Shown here one piece after another: positions 34,811 to 45,480 of a DNA stretch of 64,000 nucleotides. This DNA comes from Aplectana chamaeleonis (Eukaryota > Nematoda > Chromadorea > Rhabditida > Cosmocercidae). Every line of letters begins with the position of its first letter. The stretch's first letter is position 1. The translations under genes were made by a program, and so were the position numbers. The notes under the pieces are model-generated. The model made no database searches, was not told where the DNA came from, and was given only the letters and a program-made list of their open reading frames with translations. Location of the stretch: positions 124,001 through 188,000 of the forward strand of contig JAPDOI010000697.1 of assembly GCA_029168955.1 (NCBI GenBank), written 5' to 3'.

Positions 34811-35294
34811 TATACGCGTAGACTACCGCTGGTAGAATCCGGTCCCACTCAGCCGCGACCACGGTCTTCTTCTTTAACATACGAACGATAGTCCCGTTAG
34901 CACGCTCTGTCAAACCATTTTCCCGTGGGCAATAGCCCTTCGTGAACTCTTGCTTGATCTTAAGAATGTCACATAGCGCCGTGACGATTGCATTCTCGAA
35001 TTCCCCACCTCTATCGGAAAGGATACATTCGGGCCATCTACCTTCAGCACAAATCCAGTGACTGAAAATGACCTCAGCAATCGTTTCAGCTTTTTTGTCT
35101 GGAACTGGGAATGCGCCAAGATATTTTGTGAATTGATCTACCACGGTTACGATGTAGCGATTTCCTCGCGTCGTTATCCCCATTTCCAACACGTCCACCC
35201 GATTACCTCGAAAGGGCGCGAAGCACACCTGGGTCTCAATGGTGGGATATTTGTCGTTTTCGGATTTGTTAAAAAAATCGTTGGCATTGCCCAC
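34731..35294 (-). pseudogene. Gypsy integrase catalytic core
   Basis: Inserts the DNA copy into the genome. The DDE core is visible: VDVLEMG and VVDQFTKYLGAFPV, ILSDRGGEFENAIV (second Asp) and RENGLTERANGTIVRML (Glu). The HHCC zinc region sits at the end of the preceding pol frame. The two frames meet at a run of seven T on this strand near 35270, where a one-base length change would restore a single frame; an assembly error in the homopolymer is possible. Confidence 0.85.
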
Positions 35295-38145
35295 ACCATG
35301 TTCGTAGATCGGCTTTCATTCCAGGCCAGAATAGGGTTTTACGAAGCTGCTCATACATTTTGTTGGCATGAAAGTGCCCGCCCAAGACTCCACTATGATT
35401 TTCAGAGAAAATCTGGTGCCTTCTAGCCTCTGGCACAACAAGAACTGAAGAGCCGTCCTCCACGATAAGCTTCAACTGGCCATTTTCGAGGCGGAAATCA
35501 CTCGTACTAAGCAACCTCTGGTGTCTTGGAAGTTTCACCTCCCCGTTAATTCCTTGTTGAACAGCTTCAATCACAGAGTTCCAATCTTTGTCTTTCTTCA
35601 GTTCCTCTAGCCAACTTATCCTTTGTACGGAACATACAACTTTTTCATCCTCCCTATGAGTAGGGGGTATCTCTTGGCTGACATCGACAATTCCTCTTGA
35701 CAACGCGTCTGCCACGCGATTGGCGGCACCGTTTACATGTTCAATCGTAAGCTGGTAACGTTGTATTTCCATCGCCCATCGTAAAATACGCGGCGAAACA
35801 TTGGTGCGTTTGAAGAGGGATGTGAGAGATGCATGATCAGTCCGTACTATCGTATGCACGCCGTAGATGAAGTAATGAAACTTTTTTAACGCGAAAATTA
35901 TGGCGAGTCCCTCTTGGTCGGTTACATGATAATTTCGTTCCGCACTGGAAAGCGGCTTGGAGGCAAAGTACACTGGGTGTAAAAAACCGTCCTCCTGCTC
36001 CTGGGCCAATACTGCACCCACTCCGATTCGACTAGCATCTGTGTAGATTATGAACGGCCGTTGGCCACTACGCGCCCTCTCAATATCAGGTTGTGCGAGT
36101 ATTGGAGCTTGTGCCATCAGTGCCTTCAATGTGTCGAATGCTGTCTGCTGTTCACTTGCCCATTGAAATTTGACGTTGGGGCTTGTCAACGCGTGCAGAG
36201 GTTTCGCTGTTTGAGCGAATTTCAGGACAAACTTCCTGTAGTAGCCTGCGAGGCCGAGAAAGGTCCGAAGCTCCGCTATATTAGTTGGGCATGGGAAATT
36301 TACGATTTTGTCGACCTTATCAGGGTCCGTCCCAATGCCATCAACGCCCACTATATGGCCTAGAAACGAGAGTTTCGTTTCAAGCAAACGACATTTTTGT
36401 GGTTTGACTGTAAGATGAGCTCGTTGGAATGCCTGGAACACCTTTTGCAGGACTTCATAGTGTCGCTCAATTGTGTCCGTTGCTATAAGGATATCATCAA
36501 TATACACGGAAACTTCCTTGCCGAGCATACCATCTAATACCTTCTCCATCAGTCTCTGAAATACGGAGGGTGCTGTTGTTAGGCCAAACGGCAGCACTCG
36601 GAATTGGAACAGACCGGAAGTCGTCGTGAATGCACTGACTTCTTTTGCTGCGTCGGTCAAAGGTATTTGCCAGTAGCCGCTGGCCAAATCGAGTGAAGTG
36701 AAGAACCGTTTGCCTTTCAGATTCTGAAGCGTGATATCAATGGCGGGGAGTGGGTAAGAGTCCTTCTTGACCAACTTGTTGACCTCCCGATAATCCACGC
36801 AAAGCCTGATTGTGCCATCCTTTTTCGCCACTAAGACGATCGGTGATGCCCACGGGGAGACACTTTCCTCTATAATCTGACGTTCTTCCAAGTCTTTTAA
36901 CATTTCCGCTACTTGTCCCCTTAAGGCATATGGTACTGGTCGTGTCTTTTGTCGCACAGGAGAGTTGCCTTGTACATCGATGTTGTAACTTATGAGATGC
37001 GTTTGGGAAAGTTCCACGTCCGAGACAGCGAATACGTCGCTGTACTGGCCTATCAGATCCTTGAACTCCTCTGGGATACCACCAGTCTGTTTGTTCAACT
37101 CTAGAATCCGAATAACCTCAGCGGCCTTCTTCTCTGGTGGCACACTGTCAACCCTATGCATCTCCAGCATATCTCCAGGTAAGTCAGCCGTTTTTGGGTC
37201 GTACCAGCGGTCGTTTGACCATTCACCGAGTACTTCTCCTTTCTGGATTACCCATGGCTCGACATCCCTATTCACGACCGGTAATTGGCCTGAGCCTTTA
37301 GACACTCGACACACGCCCGAAGCAACTCTATCAGTGTTAGACCAGAAGACTACCTCTTCACTGCCGCGACCCGCCAGCTCCACAATTGTTGTGGACTGCG
37401 GCGGAATCACAACTCTTTTCATCGCGCGTGCTGCCTTACGTGGAGTCTGAGGGCTAGCGACCCTCTCCTCTACTGTGTCGTTGCTTGCTATTGGTAAGGG
37501 GTTGAGCTTCACCTCTATTCCCAGCGCCGCCAAGACGTTTGTGCCCAGAAGAATTAGGTCATCGCACGAATGCATGACGTGTAGTTGAGCTCTAGCTTGA
37601 AGGGCCCCTCTTACCTTTATGTTCACTGCTATCCGCATGAGGAACTGCATGGGGTTCCCGGACGCATCGTATACGTCCTCACCCTCTGGTTCTCCCAACA
37701 TGGTCACCAATCTGTCCAAATCGGCTCCTCGCTCCTGCGCACGTTGCAAAACCGATACTGGTATGATCGAGATGACGGATCCGGTGTCTATCAACGCTTG
37801 ACTAGGCCTGCCGAAGATCTCCACATCACAGTAGCACGGTTCTCCATACGCCTTCGTTAGTGCACTGCGTTTTTGATTTATGCTACAGCACCATGACTTC
37901 AGGCGCGTCGAGAATGATGTGCGCGATGGTCGAGATCCGCTCTGTTTGGCTGGCCCTTTTCTATCCTCCTGACTTCTAGCGTGTTTCTTTGGGCATGCGT
38001 TTTGCAGGTGCCCTTCTTCTCCACATTGAAAACAACCCTTCGGATTTTTCGTTGGTGCAGATGCAAAGCTGCTATTTGGAAAAACATGTCTCTCATCATG
38101 CTTTGTCCTGCTGCCACTCCACTGTGGTTTATGGTGACGCTGCAT
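35269..38145 (-). CDS. Gypsy Pol: zinc knuckle, protease, reverse transcriptase, RNase H, integrase zinc domain
   Basis: A 958-codon open frame. In order: a CCHC zinc knuckle (CFQCGEEGHLQNAC, about residue 40) that belongs to Gag; an aspartic protease (ALIDTGSVISIIP, near 120); reverse transcriptase (LCVDYREVNKL, FTSLDLASGYWQIPL, LPFGLTTAPSVFQ and the catalytic YIDD, about 420-600); RNase H (IIYTDASRIGVGAVLAQE and RTDHASL, about 690-790); and the start of integrase with an H-H-C-x-x-C zinc region (WCGQCQ) at the end. The first methionine is not a true start, since Gag sequence upstream in another frame continues into it. All RT and protease catalytic residues are present. Confidence 0.9.
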   Translation of the reverse strand: MQRHHKPQWSGSRTKHDERHVFPNSSFASAPTKNPKGCFQCGEEGHLQNACPKKHARSQEDRKGPAKQSGSRPSRTSFSTRLKSWCCSINQKRSALTKAYGEPCYCDVEIFGRPSQALIDTGSVISIIPVSVLQRAQERGADLDRLVTMLGEPEGEDVYDASGNPMQFLMRIAVNIKVRGALQARAQLHVMHSCDDLILLGTNVLAALGIEVKLNPLPIASNDTVEERVASPQTPRKAARAMKRVVIPPQSTTIVELAGRGSEEVVFWSNTDRVASGVCRVSKGSGQLPVVNRDVEPWVIQKGEVLGEWSNDRWYDPKTADLPGDMLEMHRVDSVPPEKKAAEVIRILELNKQTGGIPEEFKDLIGQYSDVFAVSDVELSQTHLISYNIDVQGNSPVRQKTRPVPYALRGQVAEMLKDLEERQIIEESVSPWASPIVLVAKKDGTIRLCVDYREVNKLVKKDSYPLPAIDITLQNLKGKRFFTSLDLASGYWQIPLTDAAKEVSAFTTTSGLFQFRVLPFGLTTAPSVFQRLMEKVLDGMLGKEVSVYIDDILIATDTIERHYEVLQKVFQAFQRAHLTVKPQKCRLLETKLSFLGHIVGVDGIGTDPDKVDKIVNFPCPTNIAELRTFLGLAGYYRKFVLKFAQTAKPLHALTSPNVKFQWASEQQTAFDTLKALMAQAPILAQPDIERARSGQRPFIIYTDASRIGVGAVLAQEQEDGFLHPVYFASKPLSSAERNYHVTDQEGLAIIFALKKFHYFIYGVHTIVRTDHASLTSLFKRTNVSPRILRWAMEIQRYQLTIEHVNGAANRVADALSRGIVDVSQEIPPTHREDEKVVCSVQRISWLEELKKDKDWNSVIEAVQQGINGEVKLPRHQRLLSTSDFRLENGQLKLIVEDGSSVLVVPEARRHQIFSENHSGVLGGHFHANKMYEQLRKTLFWPGMKADLRTWCGQCQRFF

Positions 38146-39053
38146 GATGGAGTGTGTGTGCGCTCCAACCGTAGCGCAACCTTAAGCACCTCCTCGAATA
38201 CGTTTCCCTCTGGCGCATCCAACGCAGCGAGCATATAATACGAATCTGGCCAGTTCGACAGGCACTCGTATAGCTTGCTTCCTAGGTGGAAGTCCATGCA
38301 CTGCTCTGGTGACATGCGACGGGCTACCTTTTGGAGTCTACAACAGAAGTCAAAGACAGACTCCTCGTCAGACTTCTTGAGATTTTTCCAGTCGGCCTCG
38401 GCCTTTAGTCTTTCGCCCGGAGTGTTCCTTACGCGACGTAGTTGCCCTACAATTTCATCGAAAGACATGTCCTGCCCTTTATGTGGTAGGTTCTCTACCA
38501 TGGCATGCGCTGAACCAGATAGATGGTTCAGAAGAATGTCCCTTCTGTCACTATCACTCCACACGGTTCTGGGGTATTTGACCTCGAGAGCTCGCAAGAA
38601 CTCACTAAGGGATCCTTTTCCATCGTACTTTTTAACGTCGCTGACCGATTGGGCCTTCAGTACTTCCCTGAGCGCGTTAAGGACCGGATCAGACGCGGGG
38701 TTGGGCGGGGTTGAGGAAAGTGCTGACGCCGGCCTACACCTCTCTAGTGAACCACTAAATAGAGATGAATTGTGCGACCCACCTTGCTGCCTCGGGCAGG
38801 ACGTATTCAGCGATCTCAGCGACTGCGTATTCAACGTCCCTTGACGGCTCAGATCCCTCCCATCTGTCCGGCGGACAGTTCCTTCGAGCGACTGCGCGTT
38901 CTGAAATGAGTCATAGTAGTTCAACTCAATTAGCCCTGGAAGTCCTCCAGGTCTAGTGGAAGTACCTGCTGCAGGACTACGCCTTCCATCATCGTGCTCA
39001 TTGATTGGTTCATCACGTGGCGCGAACTCGAGCGAAGCACTAGATGGACGCAA
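37899..39053 (-). pseudogene. Gypsy Gag, central part
   Basis: Structural protein that packages the element RNA. About residues 125-300 form the Retrotrans_gag core (VKKYDGKGSLSEFLRALEVK, then RVRNTPGERLKAEADWKNL). From about 38140 on, the conserved sequence continues in the pol frame, so the last 80 codons of this frame are out-of-frame reading. At the other end it overlaps the N-terminal Gag frame at 39040-39053, where a second frame change occurs. Either the changes are mutations, or one is a programmed shift; two shifts this close within gag favour mutation or assembly error. Confidence 0.75.
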
Positions 39054-39477
39054 TGCCTGTAAGGTACCTCAGTTGTGCCCGTAGCAAAGCAATGTGTTCT
39101 TCTTTTTTCCTGAGCAGCGATTGAGTAAAACACAGTCTCTGAGCGCTCTGGTCGAGGATGGATTCGATTGCAGCCATAGCTAAATCGACCGCCGTCTGTA
39201 TGACAGAGCAAACCAGGCTACGCTTCTTCTCGGAGATTCCCCTCATCTGCTCTTGGAGTTTGATATCAACTTGTTTGGCAATGCCAATGAGAAGCCTTTT
39301 CCAATAACTCACTTCAGTTGTGCTTGCTCCGCCTTCCGCGTCTATTTCCATACTGCCATCGACCATGACCGTGTTACGAGTGTCTGTAACCAATAGATTC
39401 AGTGTAGGCTTGGCCCCCATGTCAGACGTTTGGGGTACTCGGGAAGGCTCTCCGCCTTGGTTCAAGATTTCATCCAT
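39040..39477 (-). CDS. Gypsy Gag, N-terminal part, starting inside the LTR
   Basis: A 145-codon frame whose ATG at 39477 lies 58 bp inside the 5' LTR; it runs through the LTR edge (…RVPQTSD then MGAKPTLN) and over the PBS-like site. Its body is helical with a KEEHIALLRAQLR stretch that could form a coiled coil. A second ATG sits exactly on the LTR border. It ends in the overlap with the next Gag frame. Confidence 0.6.
   Translation of the reverse strand: MDEILNQGGEPSRVPQTSDMGAKPTLNLLVTDTRNTVMVDGSMEIDAEGGASTTEVSYWKRLLIGIAKQVDIKLQEQMRGISEKKRSLVCSVIQTAVDLAMAAIESILDQSAQRLCFTQSLLRKKEEHIALLRAQLRYLTGIASI
39407..39419 (-). other. Primer-binding-site candidate
   Basis: On the minus strand TGGGGGCCAAGCC follows the 5' LTR with no spacer. 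TGG at this position pairs with the CCA end of a tRNA in LTR elements. The site is also gag coding sequence. The matching tRNA was not identified. Confidence 0.55.
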
Positions 39478-40520
39478 GATAGCTATGAATCTGACTTACG
39501 CCAAGTAACCCCTTCAATACAAGTTCCCACTACGGACACGAATACTATTGGCTACACAGACACTATGGGCTATACTATTTTATTAGGACAAAAAGAGAAC
39601 GAACACAAAGTAGAAACACAAAAATAGGACACTCCCAGTGCCACTGCGGACCACTCTGCGATGTTTACACCTCAGTGTACCTCTGTGGACTTTCCGTCCC
39701 TCTAGCTGGAGCCTTCCCGACTTAGGGGTTTATCCCTTGCACTGGTGTGTACAGAATTAAAGCCTTACCGGATGTGTCCGTTCCACGCCTCCTGTGATCC
39801 CTGGCCACTATTCGAGCGTCCAAACACCAGACCACGAGGCACCAGACACCAGCCGTCCGCCTTCAGACACCAGGCACCAGACAGCCAGACACCAGCACCA
39901 GACAACTAGACACCAGCACACACACCAGTCGTCGGACACCAGACAGTCAGACACCAGTCGTCAGACACCAGCCGTCAGACACCAGCCGTCAGACACCAGA
40001 CAGTGAGACACCAGCCGTCAGACACCAGACACGAGCCACCAGAGCACCAACCACCAGAGCACCAGCCACCAGAGCACCAACCACCAGAGCACCAGCCACC
40101 AGAGCACCAGCCACCAGACCTCCAGCCACCAGATACCAGAGAGCAGACACCAGCGCACGCCAAATATGCCGGTCTCCCACCGAATTCGCGGCTTATGAAG
40201 ACTGTGGCGGGGGGTCCCGGGGCGTGCCCCGCCCCTGGCCCGTGAGGGCCCCCCCGCCCACTAGCCAGCGGGAGCAGCCCCGCCTCCTCATTGAATACTG
40301 TCTGGTCGGCGAATTGCGATTCTTTTTCAATGCTTCGGCAGAGAACAAATGCCAAGCGGCCAAAAGCAGCACTTAGGAGGTAAATAACAACTTCATTCGA
40401 ATATGATAAGATTAAGGCTAAGCAATAAACAACGACAATATAATAACAAAACTTCATAGATCACTACAACTAAGGAGAGAACATAGAAATACAATAATTA
40501 GGCTTCATGTATCACTGACA
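39420..40520 (-). repeat. 5' LTR of the Gypsy element
   Basis: 1101 bp, TGTCAG to CTGACA, matching 31687-32787. The CACCAG-rich tract (about 39825-40140) is shorter or differently composed than in the other LTR. It presumably holds the promoter; I could not place a TATA box with confidence. Confidence 0.93.
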
Positions 40521-40524
40521 CAGT

Positions 40525-41090
40525 GCGTTTATCATATTTAGCCCGACGGGTGATCCATGACTTTTGTAATAACTTCTGTCAACATAAATTGACCGCACAG
40601 TCGAAGAAAGTGATTGATTGTGCGGGGGCGCGTCGAATAGCGCCGCTTTCCAGAATGCACTGCTCCACTTTCCTAGCAAAGTGCATGTACCTGAGGGATA
40701 CCGATGACTAATAGCAAGGAATATAGCAGAAGCTAATCTCGTCATAGTACATTCGGCGTTCATTCCACTCCAATGGTCTTCGGAGAACATTCAGAAATCA
40801 TGGCACACGATTTGTAGGGCTTCGGCTCTACATACATTAATGACAGTAAGGCAGGACTCCCAAATTTTCCTGAAGAAAGTTTCAGAGCAAATAGAAATTT
40901 CTTGAACGGAAGCCGTTTCTCTCAAATTGATTTCTAGAGGAGCTCCGTGTCTCTTCTTTGGGTGCTTTCATACATAAGTGTCGCGATTCATAAAGATCCT
41001 GTTCCTCACGTAAGATCCACTGTCTTTATCGGAACGAATTTCCAGTTCGCAATTGTGGAAAATCAGTGTTGCGGCCGCAACTACATACAT
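40525..41090. other. No gene seen
   Basis: Flanking DNA of the Gypsy insertion. A minus-strand frame of about 90 codons (40512-40790) starts beyond the element border but has no recognisable domain. Confidence 0.3.
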
Positions 41091-41091
41091 A

Positions 41092-41345
41092 AGGTGTGTC
41101 CGAATGAGAATGGCGGCCGTCGCGTTCGCCGTTTTCGGTCGAGCATGCGAAACGTCCCCACTCCCATCGACTCCGAACGGCGCCGGCACTGGCTGGCAGC
41201 AAGCACTGCGCCGATCAATCAGCTCTGTAGGGGGGAGGGGGATGGCCGTCGTTAGAATCCAACACTCGTCCGAGAGCGGCACATGCGACGGCCGCCTGCC
41301 AAGCACGTCGGCCGCGTGGGCCGCCATTCTCATTCGGGCACACTT
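41092..41345. mobile_element. TA-target MITE family A, copy 2
   Basis: Ends AGGTGTGTCCGAATGAGAAT and GGGCACACTT flanked by TA. The interior keeps GAAACGTCCCCAC, CGGCGCCGGCACTGGCTGG and CGCCGATCAATC of the family and an internal inverted pair around TCGTCCGAGAGCGGCACATG. Length 254 bp. Confidence 0.8.
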
Positions 41346-42005
41346 TATGTAAAACATTATGGAGCCGGGGCCACGTGGTGTCAGCACGCTTTTAAATGAC
41401 GTGCGGGTTCTCCGCAGCTGTAGACCGGAATTTGACTCCGACAAACTTAGCATGTCGACGAAACTGGCTAAAAAACAATTAAAAGGTGTTTTAGTATACA
41501 GCAGTGGGCCCATTTTCGCAAAAAAAAAATTCGAGAGTGTATGATTTGAAGGTGAATGGAAGTGATACCTCCAAACTAAGGCACACCTTATGGCTTATCT
41601 GATAGTGTGTAGTTACTTAGAGGCAGTTCCCACCATAAATCATGGGTGTTCAGTTTTTTACAGAGGGCCAGAAGGAACTGCAAAAAGAGACGAGTTTTCG
41701 GTTCCCAGAAACGAGACTTCGGAATCATTGATTGCCTCGTAGTGACTTTATTCTGAGTAACTATTAGCTTATTGACTGGAATTATTGGTTATTGAATGAG
41801 AGCTGCGGGCGATGAGCAGTAGCGAAGCGTCAGAATGAGACAACCCAAAAAGTTTCTCGTCTCATCCGTTTCCGTGTCCGGATTTTCGTTTTCGGCGCTT
41901 TCTGGTCATTGTTCTTCCGTTTCCGTTTCCGAAAATCTTGGAAAAGATTTCCGCACAGCCTTGCTAGTCATGCATAGGAACATTCTTTAATTGTTCTGCT
42001 ATTGA
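41346..42005. repeat. Family I fragment and a TTTCCGTTTCCG word array
   Basis: About 41355-41450 is a degenerate family I copy. About 41850-41965 holds CCGTTTCCGTGTCCGG and TTCCGTTTCCGTTTCCG words ending in CCGCACAGCCTTG, similar to the hAT-like termini that close other word arrays. Confidence 0.45.
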
Positions 42006-42481
42006 AGGCAGCAGACAAAAAATGATATCGATTTTATGACATAAATCGAAGGTTTGGAGCTGGTAATATGAGGTTCTAACAAAAAAAACAAACGAAAACT
42101 GTATGCAAACAGAGGAATAACGATTGATTTGTTATTGGGCGAAAATGAACGAGTTACAGCGCGCGCGGCTGAAACAGTGAATATTAGCGAAAAAATGGTT
42201 CGGACATCGCAGTCGATAGATGCTTACGGGCGTGTACGAGAAAGCTCGACTCGTTGGAAGCCTCAAAAACCAACCAAAGTGACCGAGTTCGTATATTAGG
42301 GGGGGGGGTGTGGCAGTTGCCGAAGCTCATCGTTGCGGTGCTCGAAAATTTTCGACTTGATTTTGCTCAGATTCAGTGGTTACGACTCGTTTTTAAATAT
42401 TCCAACGGCGCGAGCCTCGGGGGCCATACGACCTCTGTAAAGTAGCTATCTCACCAACTTTTCCGAGTGCAGCTGCTGCCT
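42006..42481. mobile_element. TTAA-type MITE, GCAGCAGACA subfamily
   Basis: Starts AGGCAGCAGACA after TTGA and ends CAGCTGCTGCCT before TTAA. The interior is the complement-related counterpart of 6563-7058 (AACAGAGGAATAACGATT, GCGCGCGGCTGAAACAGTGA). Confidence 0.7.
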
Positions 42482-42809
42482 TTAATCACATTGATTACTC
42501 TGGGGGGCCCCGTCACATATAATTGGTTGAAAAGCGGCTCTATACCAGCTCCAAAATGCATCTTTAGGCAAGCCCCTCCAACCGGCCACACTTTTGTCTT
42601 TCTACTCGCTCTGAATGATAAAACCGCATTCCATAGATATACAAATGTACTGTCCTTCTCGGCGTAAAATTCCGGTCCTCAAAACCGGTCCGGGAGAAAG
42701 GTGAATTATTCCGAGACTAAGTGGTCCCAGCACCATTGTCATCGAATTGCGTGATGCAAAAGCCGTAGTCCCGCAATTGCGAACCGAAATTTGGCTCCTA
42801 GAACTACAC

Positions 42810-42956
42810 TATCGTCCATCACTGGATGAGGGATCGCCCCGCCGCTGCTTGGCGGGAAAAATTGCGCGCGGGAAAACGAAGGGAGAGTGGCTATTGATCG
42901 CGCAATTTTTCCCGCCAAGCAGCGTCGCGGCGATCCTCATCCAGTGATGGACGATA
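42810..42956. mobile_element. Near-perfect hairpin MITE
   Basis: Arms of about 58 bp (TCGTCCATCACTGGATGAGG, then GCTGCTTGGCGGGAAAAATT) with only a few mismatches around a loop of about 25 bases, flanked by TA. The near identity of the arms suggests recent origin or ongoing correction. Confidence 0.8.
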
Positions 42957-43160
42957 CATCTTCGCGAATGCTTTTTTTCAACCGCTTTCGGCGTGGGCTT
43001 AGCGAAACTTGATGAAATTTCGGCAAGTTATTGGACATCATAAGCTCTTACCCCCCTTTCATACTTTGAGAACTGTGACGAAAATCACAGATCTATTATG
43101 GTTAAGCATACCAGAGTATCGCGGCATTTATCGATGGCGGCAGAGTAACAAGTAGATCGT
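42957..43160. other. No gene seen
   Basis: Short AT-rich stretch before the minisatellite. Confidence 0.3.
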
Positions 43161-43164
43161 GTTG

Positions 43165-43845
43165 CAGAACTTCAAAGGGAGTGTGCGCGACTCATAAAAA
43201 GTGTGCAGGATATTAGTGAGAGTGTGCAGGACATCAGTGGGAGTGTGCAGGAAGTCATAGAAAGTGTGCAGGATATTAGTGGGAGTGCGCAGGACGTGAT
43301 AGAGGGTGTGCAGGACATCGGTGGGAGTGTGCAGTGCGTCATATAAAGTGTGCAGAACATCCGTGGGAGTGTGCAGGAAGTCATAGAAAGTGTGCAGGAT
43401 ATTAGTGGGAGTGTGCAGGACGTGATAGAGAGTGTGCAGGACATCGGTAGGAGTGTGCAGTACGTCATATAAGGTGTGCAGGACATCAGTGGGAGTGTGC
43501 AGGAAGTCATAGAAAGTGTGCAGGATATTAGTGGGAGTGTGCAGGACGTCATATAAAGTGTGCAGGATATTAGTGGGAGTGTGCAGGACGTGATAGAAAG
43601 TGTGCAGGACATCAGTGGGAGTGTGCAGGACGTGATAGAAAGTGTGCAGGACATCAGTGTGAGTGTGCAGGACGTCATATAAAGTGTGCGGGATATTAGT
43701 GGGAGTGTGCAGGACGTGATAGAAAGTGTGCAGGACATTAGTGGGAGTGTGCAGGACGTCATATAAAGTGTGCAGGACATCATTGAAAGTGTGCAGGACG
43801 TCATATAAAGTGTGCAGGGCACCAGTGGGAGTGCGCAGATGAACA
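43165..43845. repeat. 42-bp minisatellite, array 3
   Basis: Units GTGTGCAGGATATTAGTGGGA / GTGTGCAGGACATCAGTGGGA alternating with GTGTGCAGGACGTCATATAAA or GAAGTCATAGAAA forms. It lacks the family B flanks, so the array spreads or arises without that element. The stop-free minus frames here are period artefacts. Confidence 0.9.
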
Positions 43846-44715
43846 GAAACAGAGACTGAGGCGATCGCGGGGGTCGGTGGCCAGTTAAAACGCCCCTTTC
43901 CCAATCAAATTGATCGGATCTGGCTGATCGGCGGAGGTTTCGGCATGTCTCATAACTGCCGAAGTTTTCGTGGTAATATCTCATATGTGGCGGAGTTTTC
44001 GGGGCAACGTGTTGCAGTGTCTTCACTGTTTTTTCTCTAATACTCTCTCGTGTAGAGCGCGGAAATGGCACCCCACAATGTATACGCTGCGCTTGGATGT
44101 GAGGTGTTTGTGCTTGGCATGGTTGACGTTGTTCGGGATATCGACGCTCTGGCGGGCGTCGGTGGCAGGTTGAATCGGCAATGCTGATTCTTGACCTGCT
44201 GGGGAGGTGATCAGGTGAAACTTTCCTGTAAAGTCGTGGGTGTGACGTGACATTGAGTGTTCGGTGGGAGGTGATTAGGCATAGCTCTCTGTGTGAACAG
44301 GTCAGCTGTGACATGGCATTGCAGGGTCCGTGGGAGGTTGACACGCGGAGTTTTCGGCATGAACGGGGGAGTTTTCGTGCTTAGCCCGCCCCTTTTTTCG
44401 TTTCGAGCGGCAGCACGCTACCTGTTCAAGTCCCCTCAACCGCCCACCGACCCCCGCGAGTATGTGAGGACCTGAAGAACAACCTGCACGCCTTTCCATA
44501 TGTTCTGCACAGCGACGCCTGACTTCTGCACAGTCTCCGAGCCACCCTGTACGGACGCGAGACTTTTCGTATAGGCGGCTCCGGCTGGCAGCATACAGGC
44601 TGGCAGTAATACTGTAGGATTACGGTAGCATACTGTAGCAGGTATTATTGACACCCGGGCGAGCGCCGCATCCGCGCCGCAGCTCGCCTCGCCCCTCATC
44701 CTCCCTCCTATACTT
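43846..44715. other. Unassigned, with internal short repeats
   Basis: GGAGTTTTCGG phrases near 43993 and 44350 and GGGAGGTGATTAGGC-like phrases near 44205-44280 recur. About 44475-44550 holds TTCTGCACAGCGACGCC-like sequence resembling decayed minisatellite units. No gene recognised. Confidence 0.35.
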
Positions 44716-44719
44716 GTTA

Positions 44720-44906
44720 TCCGAAGGTAATTCCTCGGATAATGGATCGATTCGGATAATGCCATTTTAAATTTACCGGATATTGGTTCGATTCAGATAA
44801 TGCCATTTTTCCAATGATTCGGATACGGATATCCGTCGGATAATTTCGGATAAATTTCGGATATTATCGGAACAAATCTCAGGCAACACACACAAACACA
44901 CACACA

Positions 44907-44964
<58 letters not shown>

Positions 44965-45480
44965 CTAGAATAGTAGCTACGAGAAATGGAAATATACATA
45001 AATTACACGAATGAGGAAACAAAAGTGAGTCAAATAGTTGATATAAAAAATTGGCCGGTTTACTACATTCAACTTGACCGGTTTACTACCTTCAACCTAA
45101 AATGAACCGATTTTATCCGATTTATCCGGTTTTATCCGGTTTTACGCAATTTTTATCCGTTTTATCCGGTTTTAATCCGATCCTTATCCGATTTTTATCC
45201 GTTTTATCCGGTTTTACGCAATTTTTATCCGTTTTATCCAATTTTACGCAATTTTTATCCGTTTTATCCGGTTTTTATCCGATTCTTATCCGATTTTTAT
45301 CCGTTTTATCCGTTTTTATCCGATTTTTTGACCCTTCGGATAATGGTTCGATTCAGATAATGCCGATTTTAAATTTCCCGGATATTGGTTCGATTCAGAT
45401 AAAGCGTGTTTTCAAATTTTCGGATATCGGATTATCCGAATCTCGGATATCCGGTCGGATATCCGAAATGGAGTGATTCG
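44720..45480. repeat. TTATCCG word-array element with (AC)n
   Basis: A block GGATAATGG-TCGATTCGGATAATGCC-ATTTTAAATTT-CCGGATATTGG occurs at about 44743-44810 and again at 45338-45405. Between them lie an (AC)n run (about 44885-44958) and an array of TTATCCGGTTTTATCCG words (about 45113-45330). Probably one or two AT-rich non-autonomous elements. Confidence 0.55.

Larger units (their letters stand above)
31687..40520 (-). mobile_element. Gypsy (Ty3-type) LTR retrotransposon
   Basis: An 8834-bp element on the minus strand. Two LTRs of 1101 bp begin TGTCAG and end CTGACA, and CAGT flanks the whole (31683-31686 and 40521-40524), the expected 4-bp target duplication. Order in transcription: LTR, PBS-like site, gag, zinc knuckle, protease, reverse transcriptase, RNase H, integrase, an extra ORF region, PPT, LTR. 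RT before integrase places it in Gypsy/Ty3. The LTRs differ at roughly 30-40 positions by eye, so it is fairly young, yet the coding part has about seven frame breaks. Confidence 0.93.

Noticed and set aside
36061..37860. Plus-strand open frames opposite gag-pol
   Set aside because: Antisense shadows of a well-supported reverse transcriptase and protease frame.
43172..44344. A 390-codon minus-strand frame
   Set aside because: More than half is minisatellite array 3; the rest extends into unassigned DNA with no domain.
44773..44999. Val-Cys repeat frames
   Set aside because: Translation of (AC)n.
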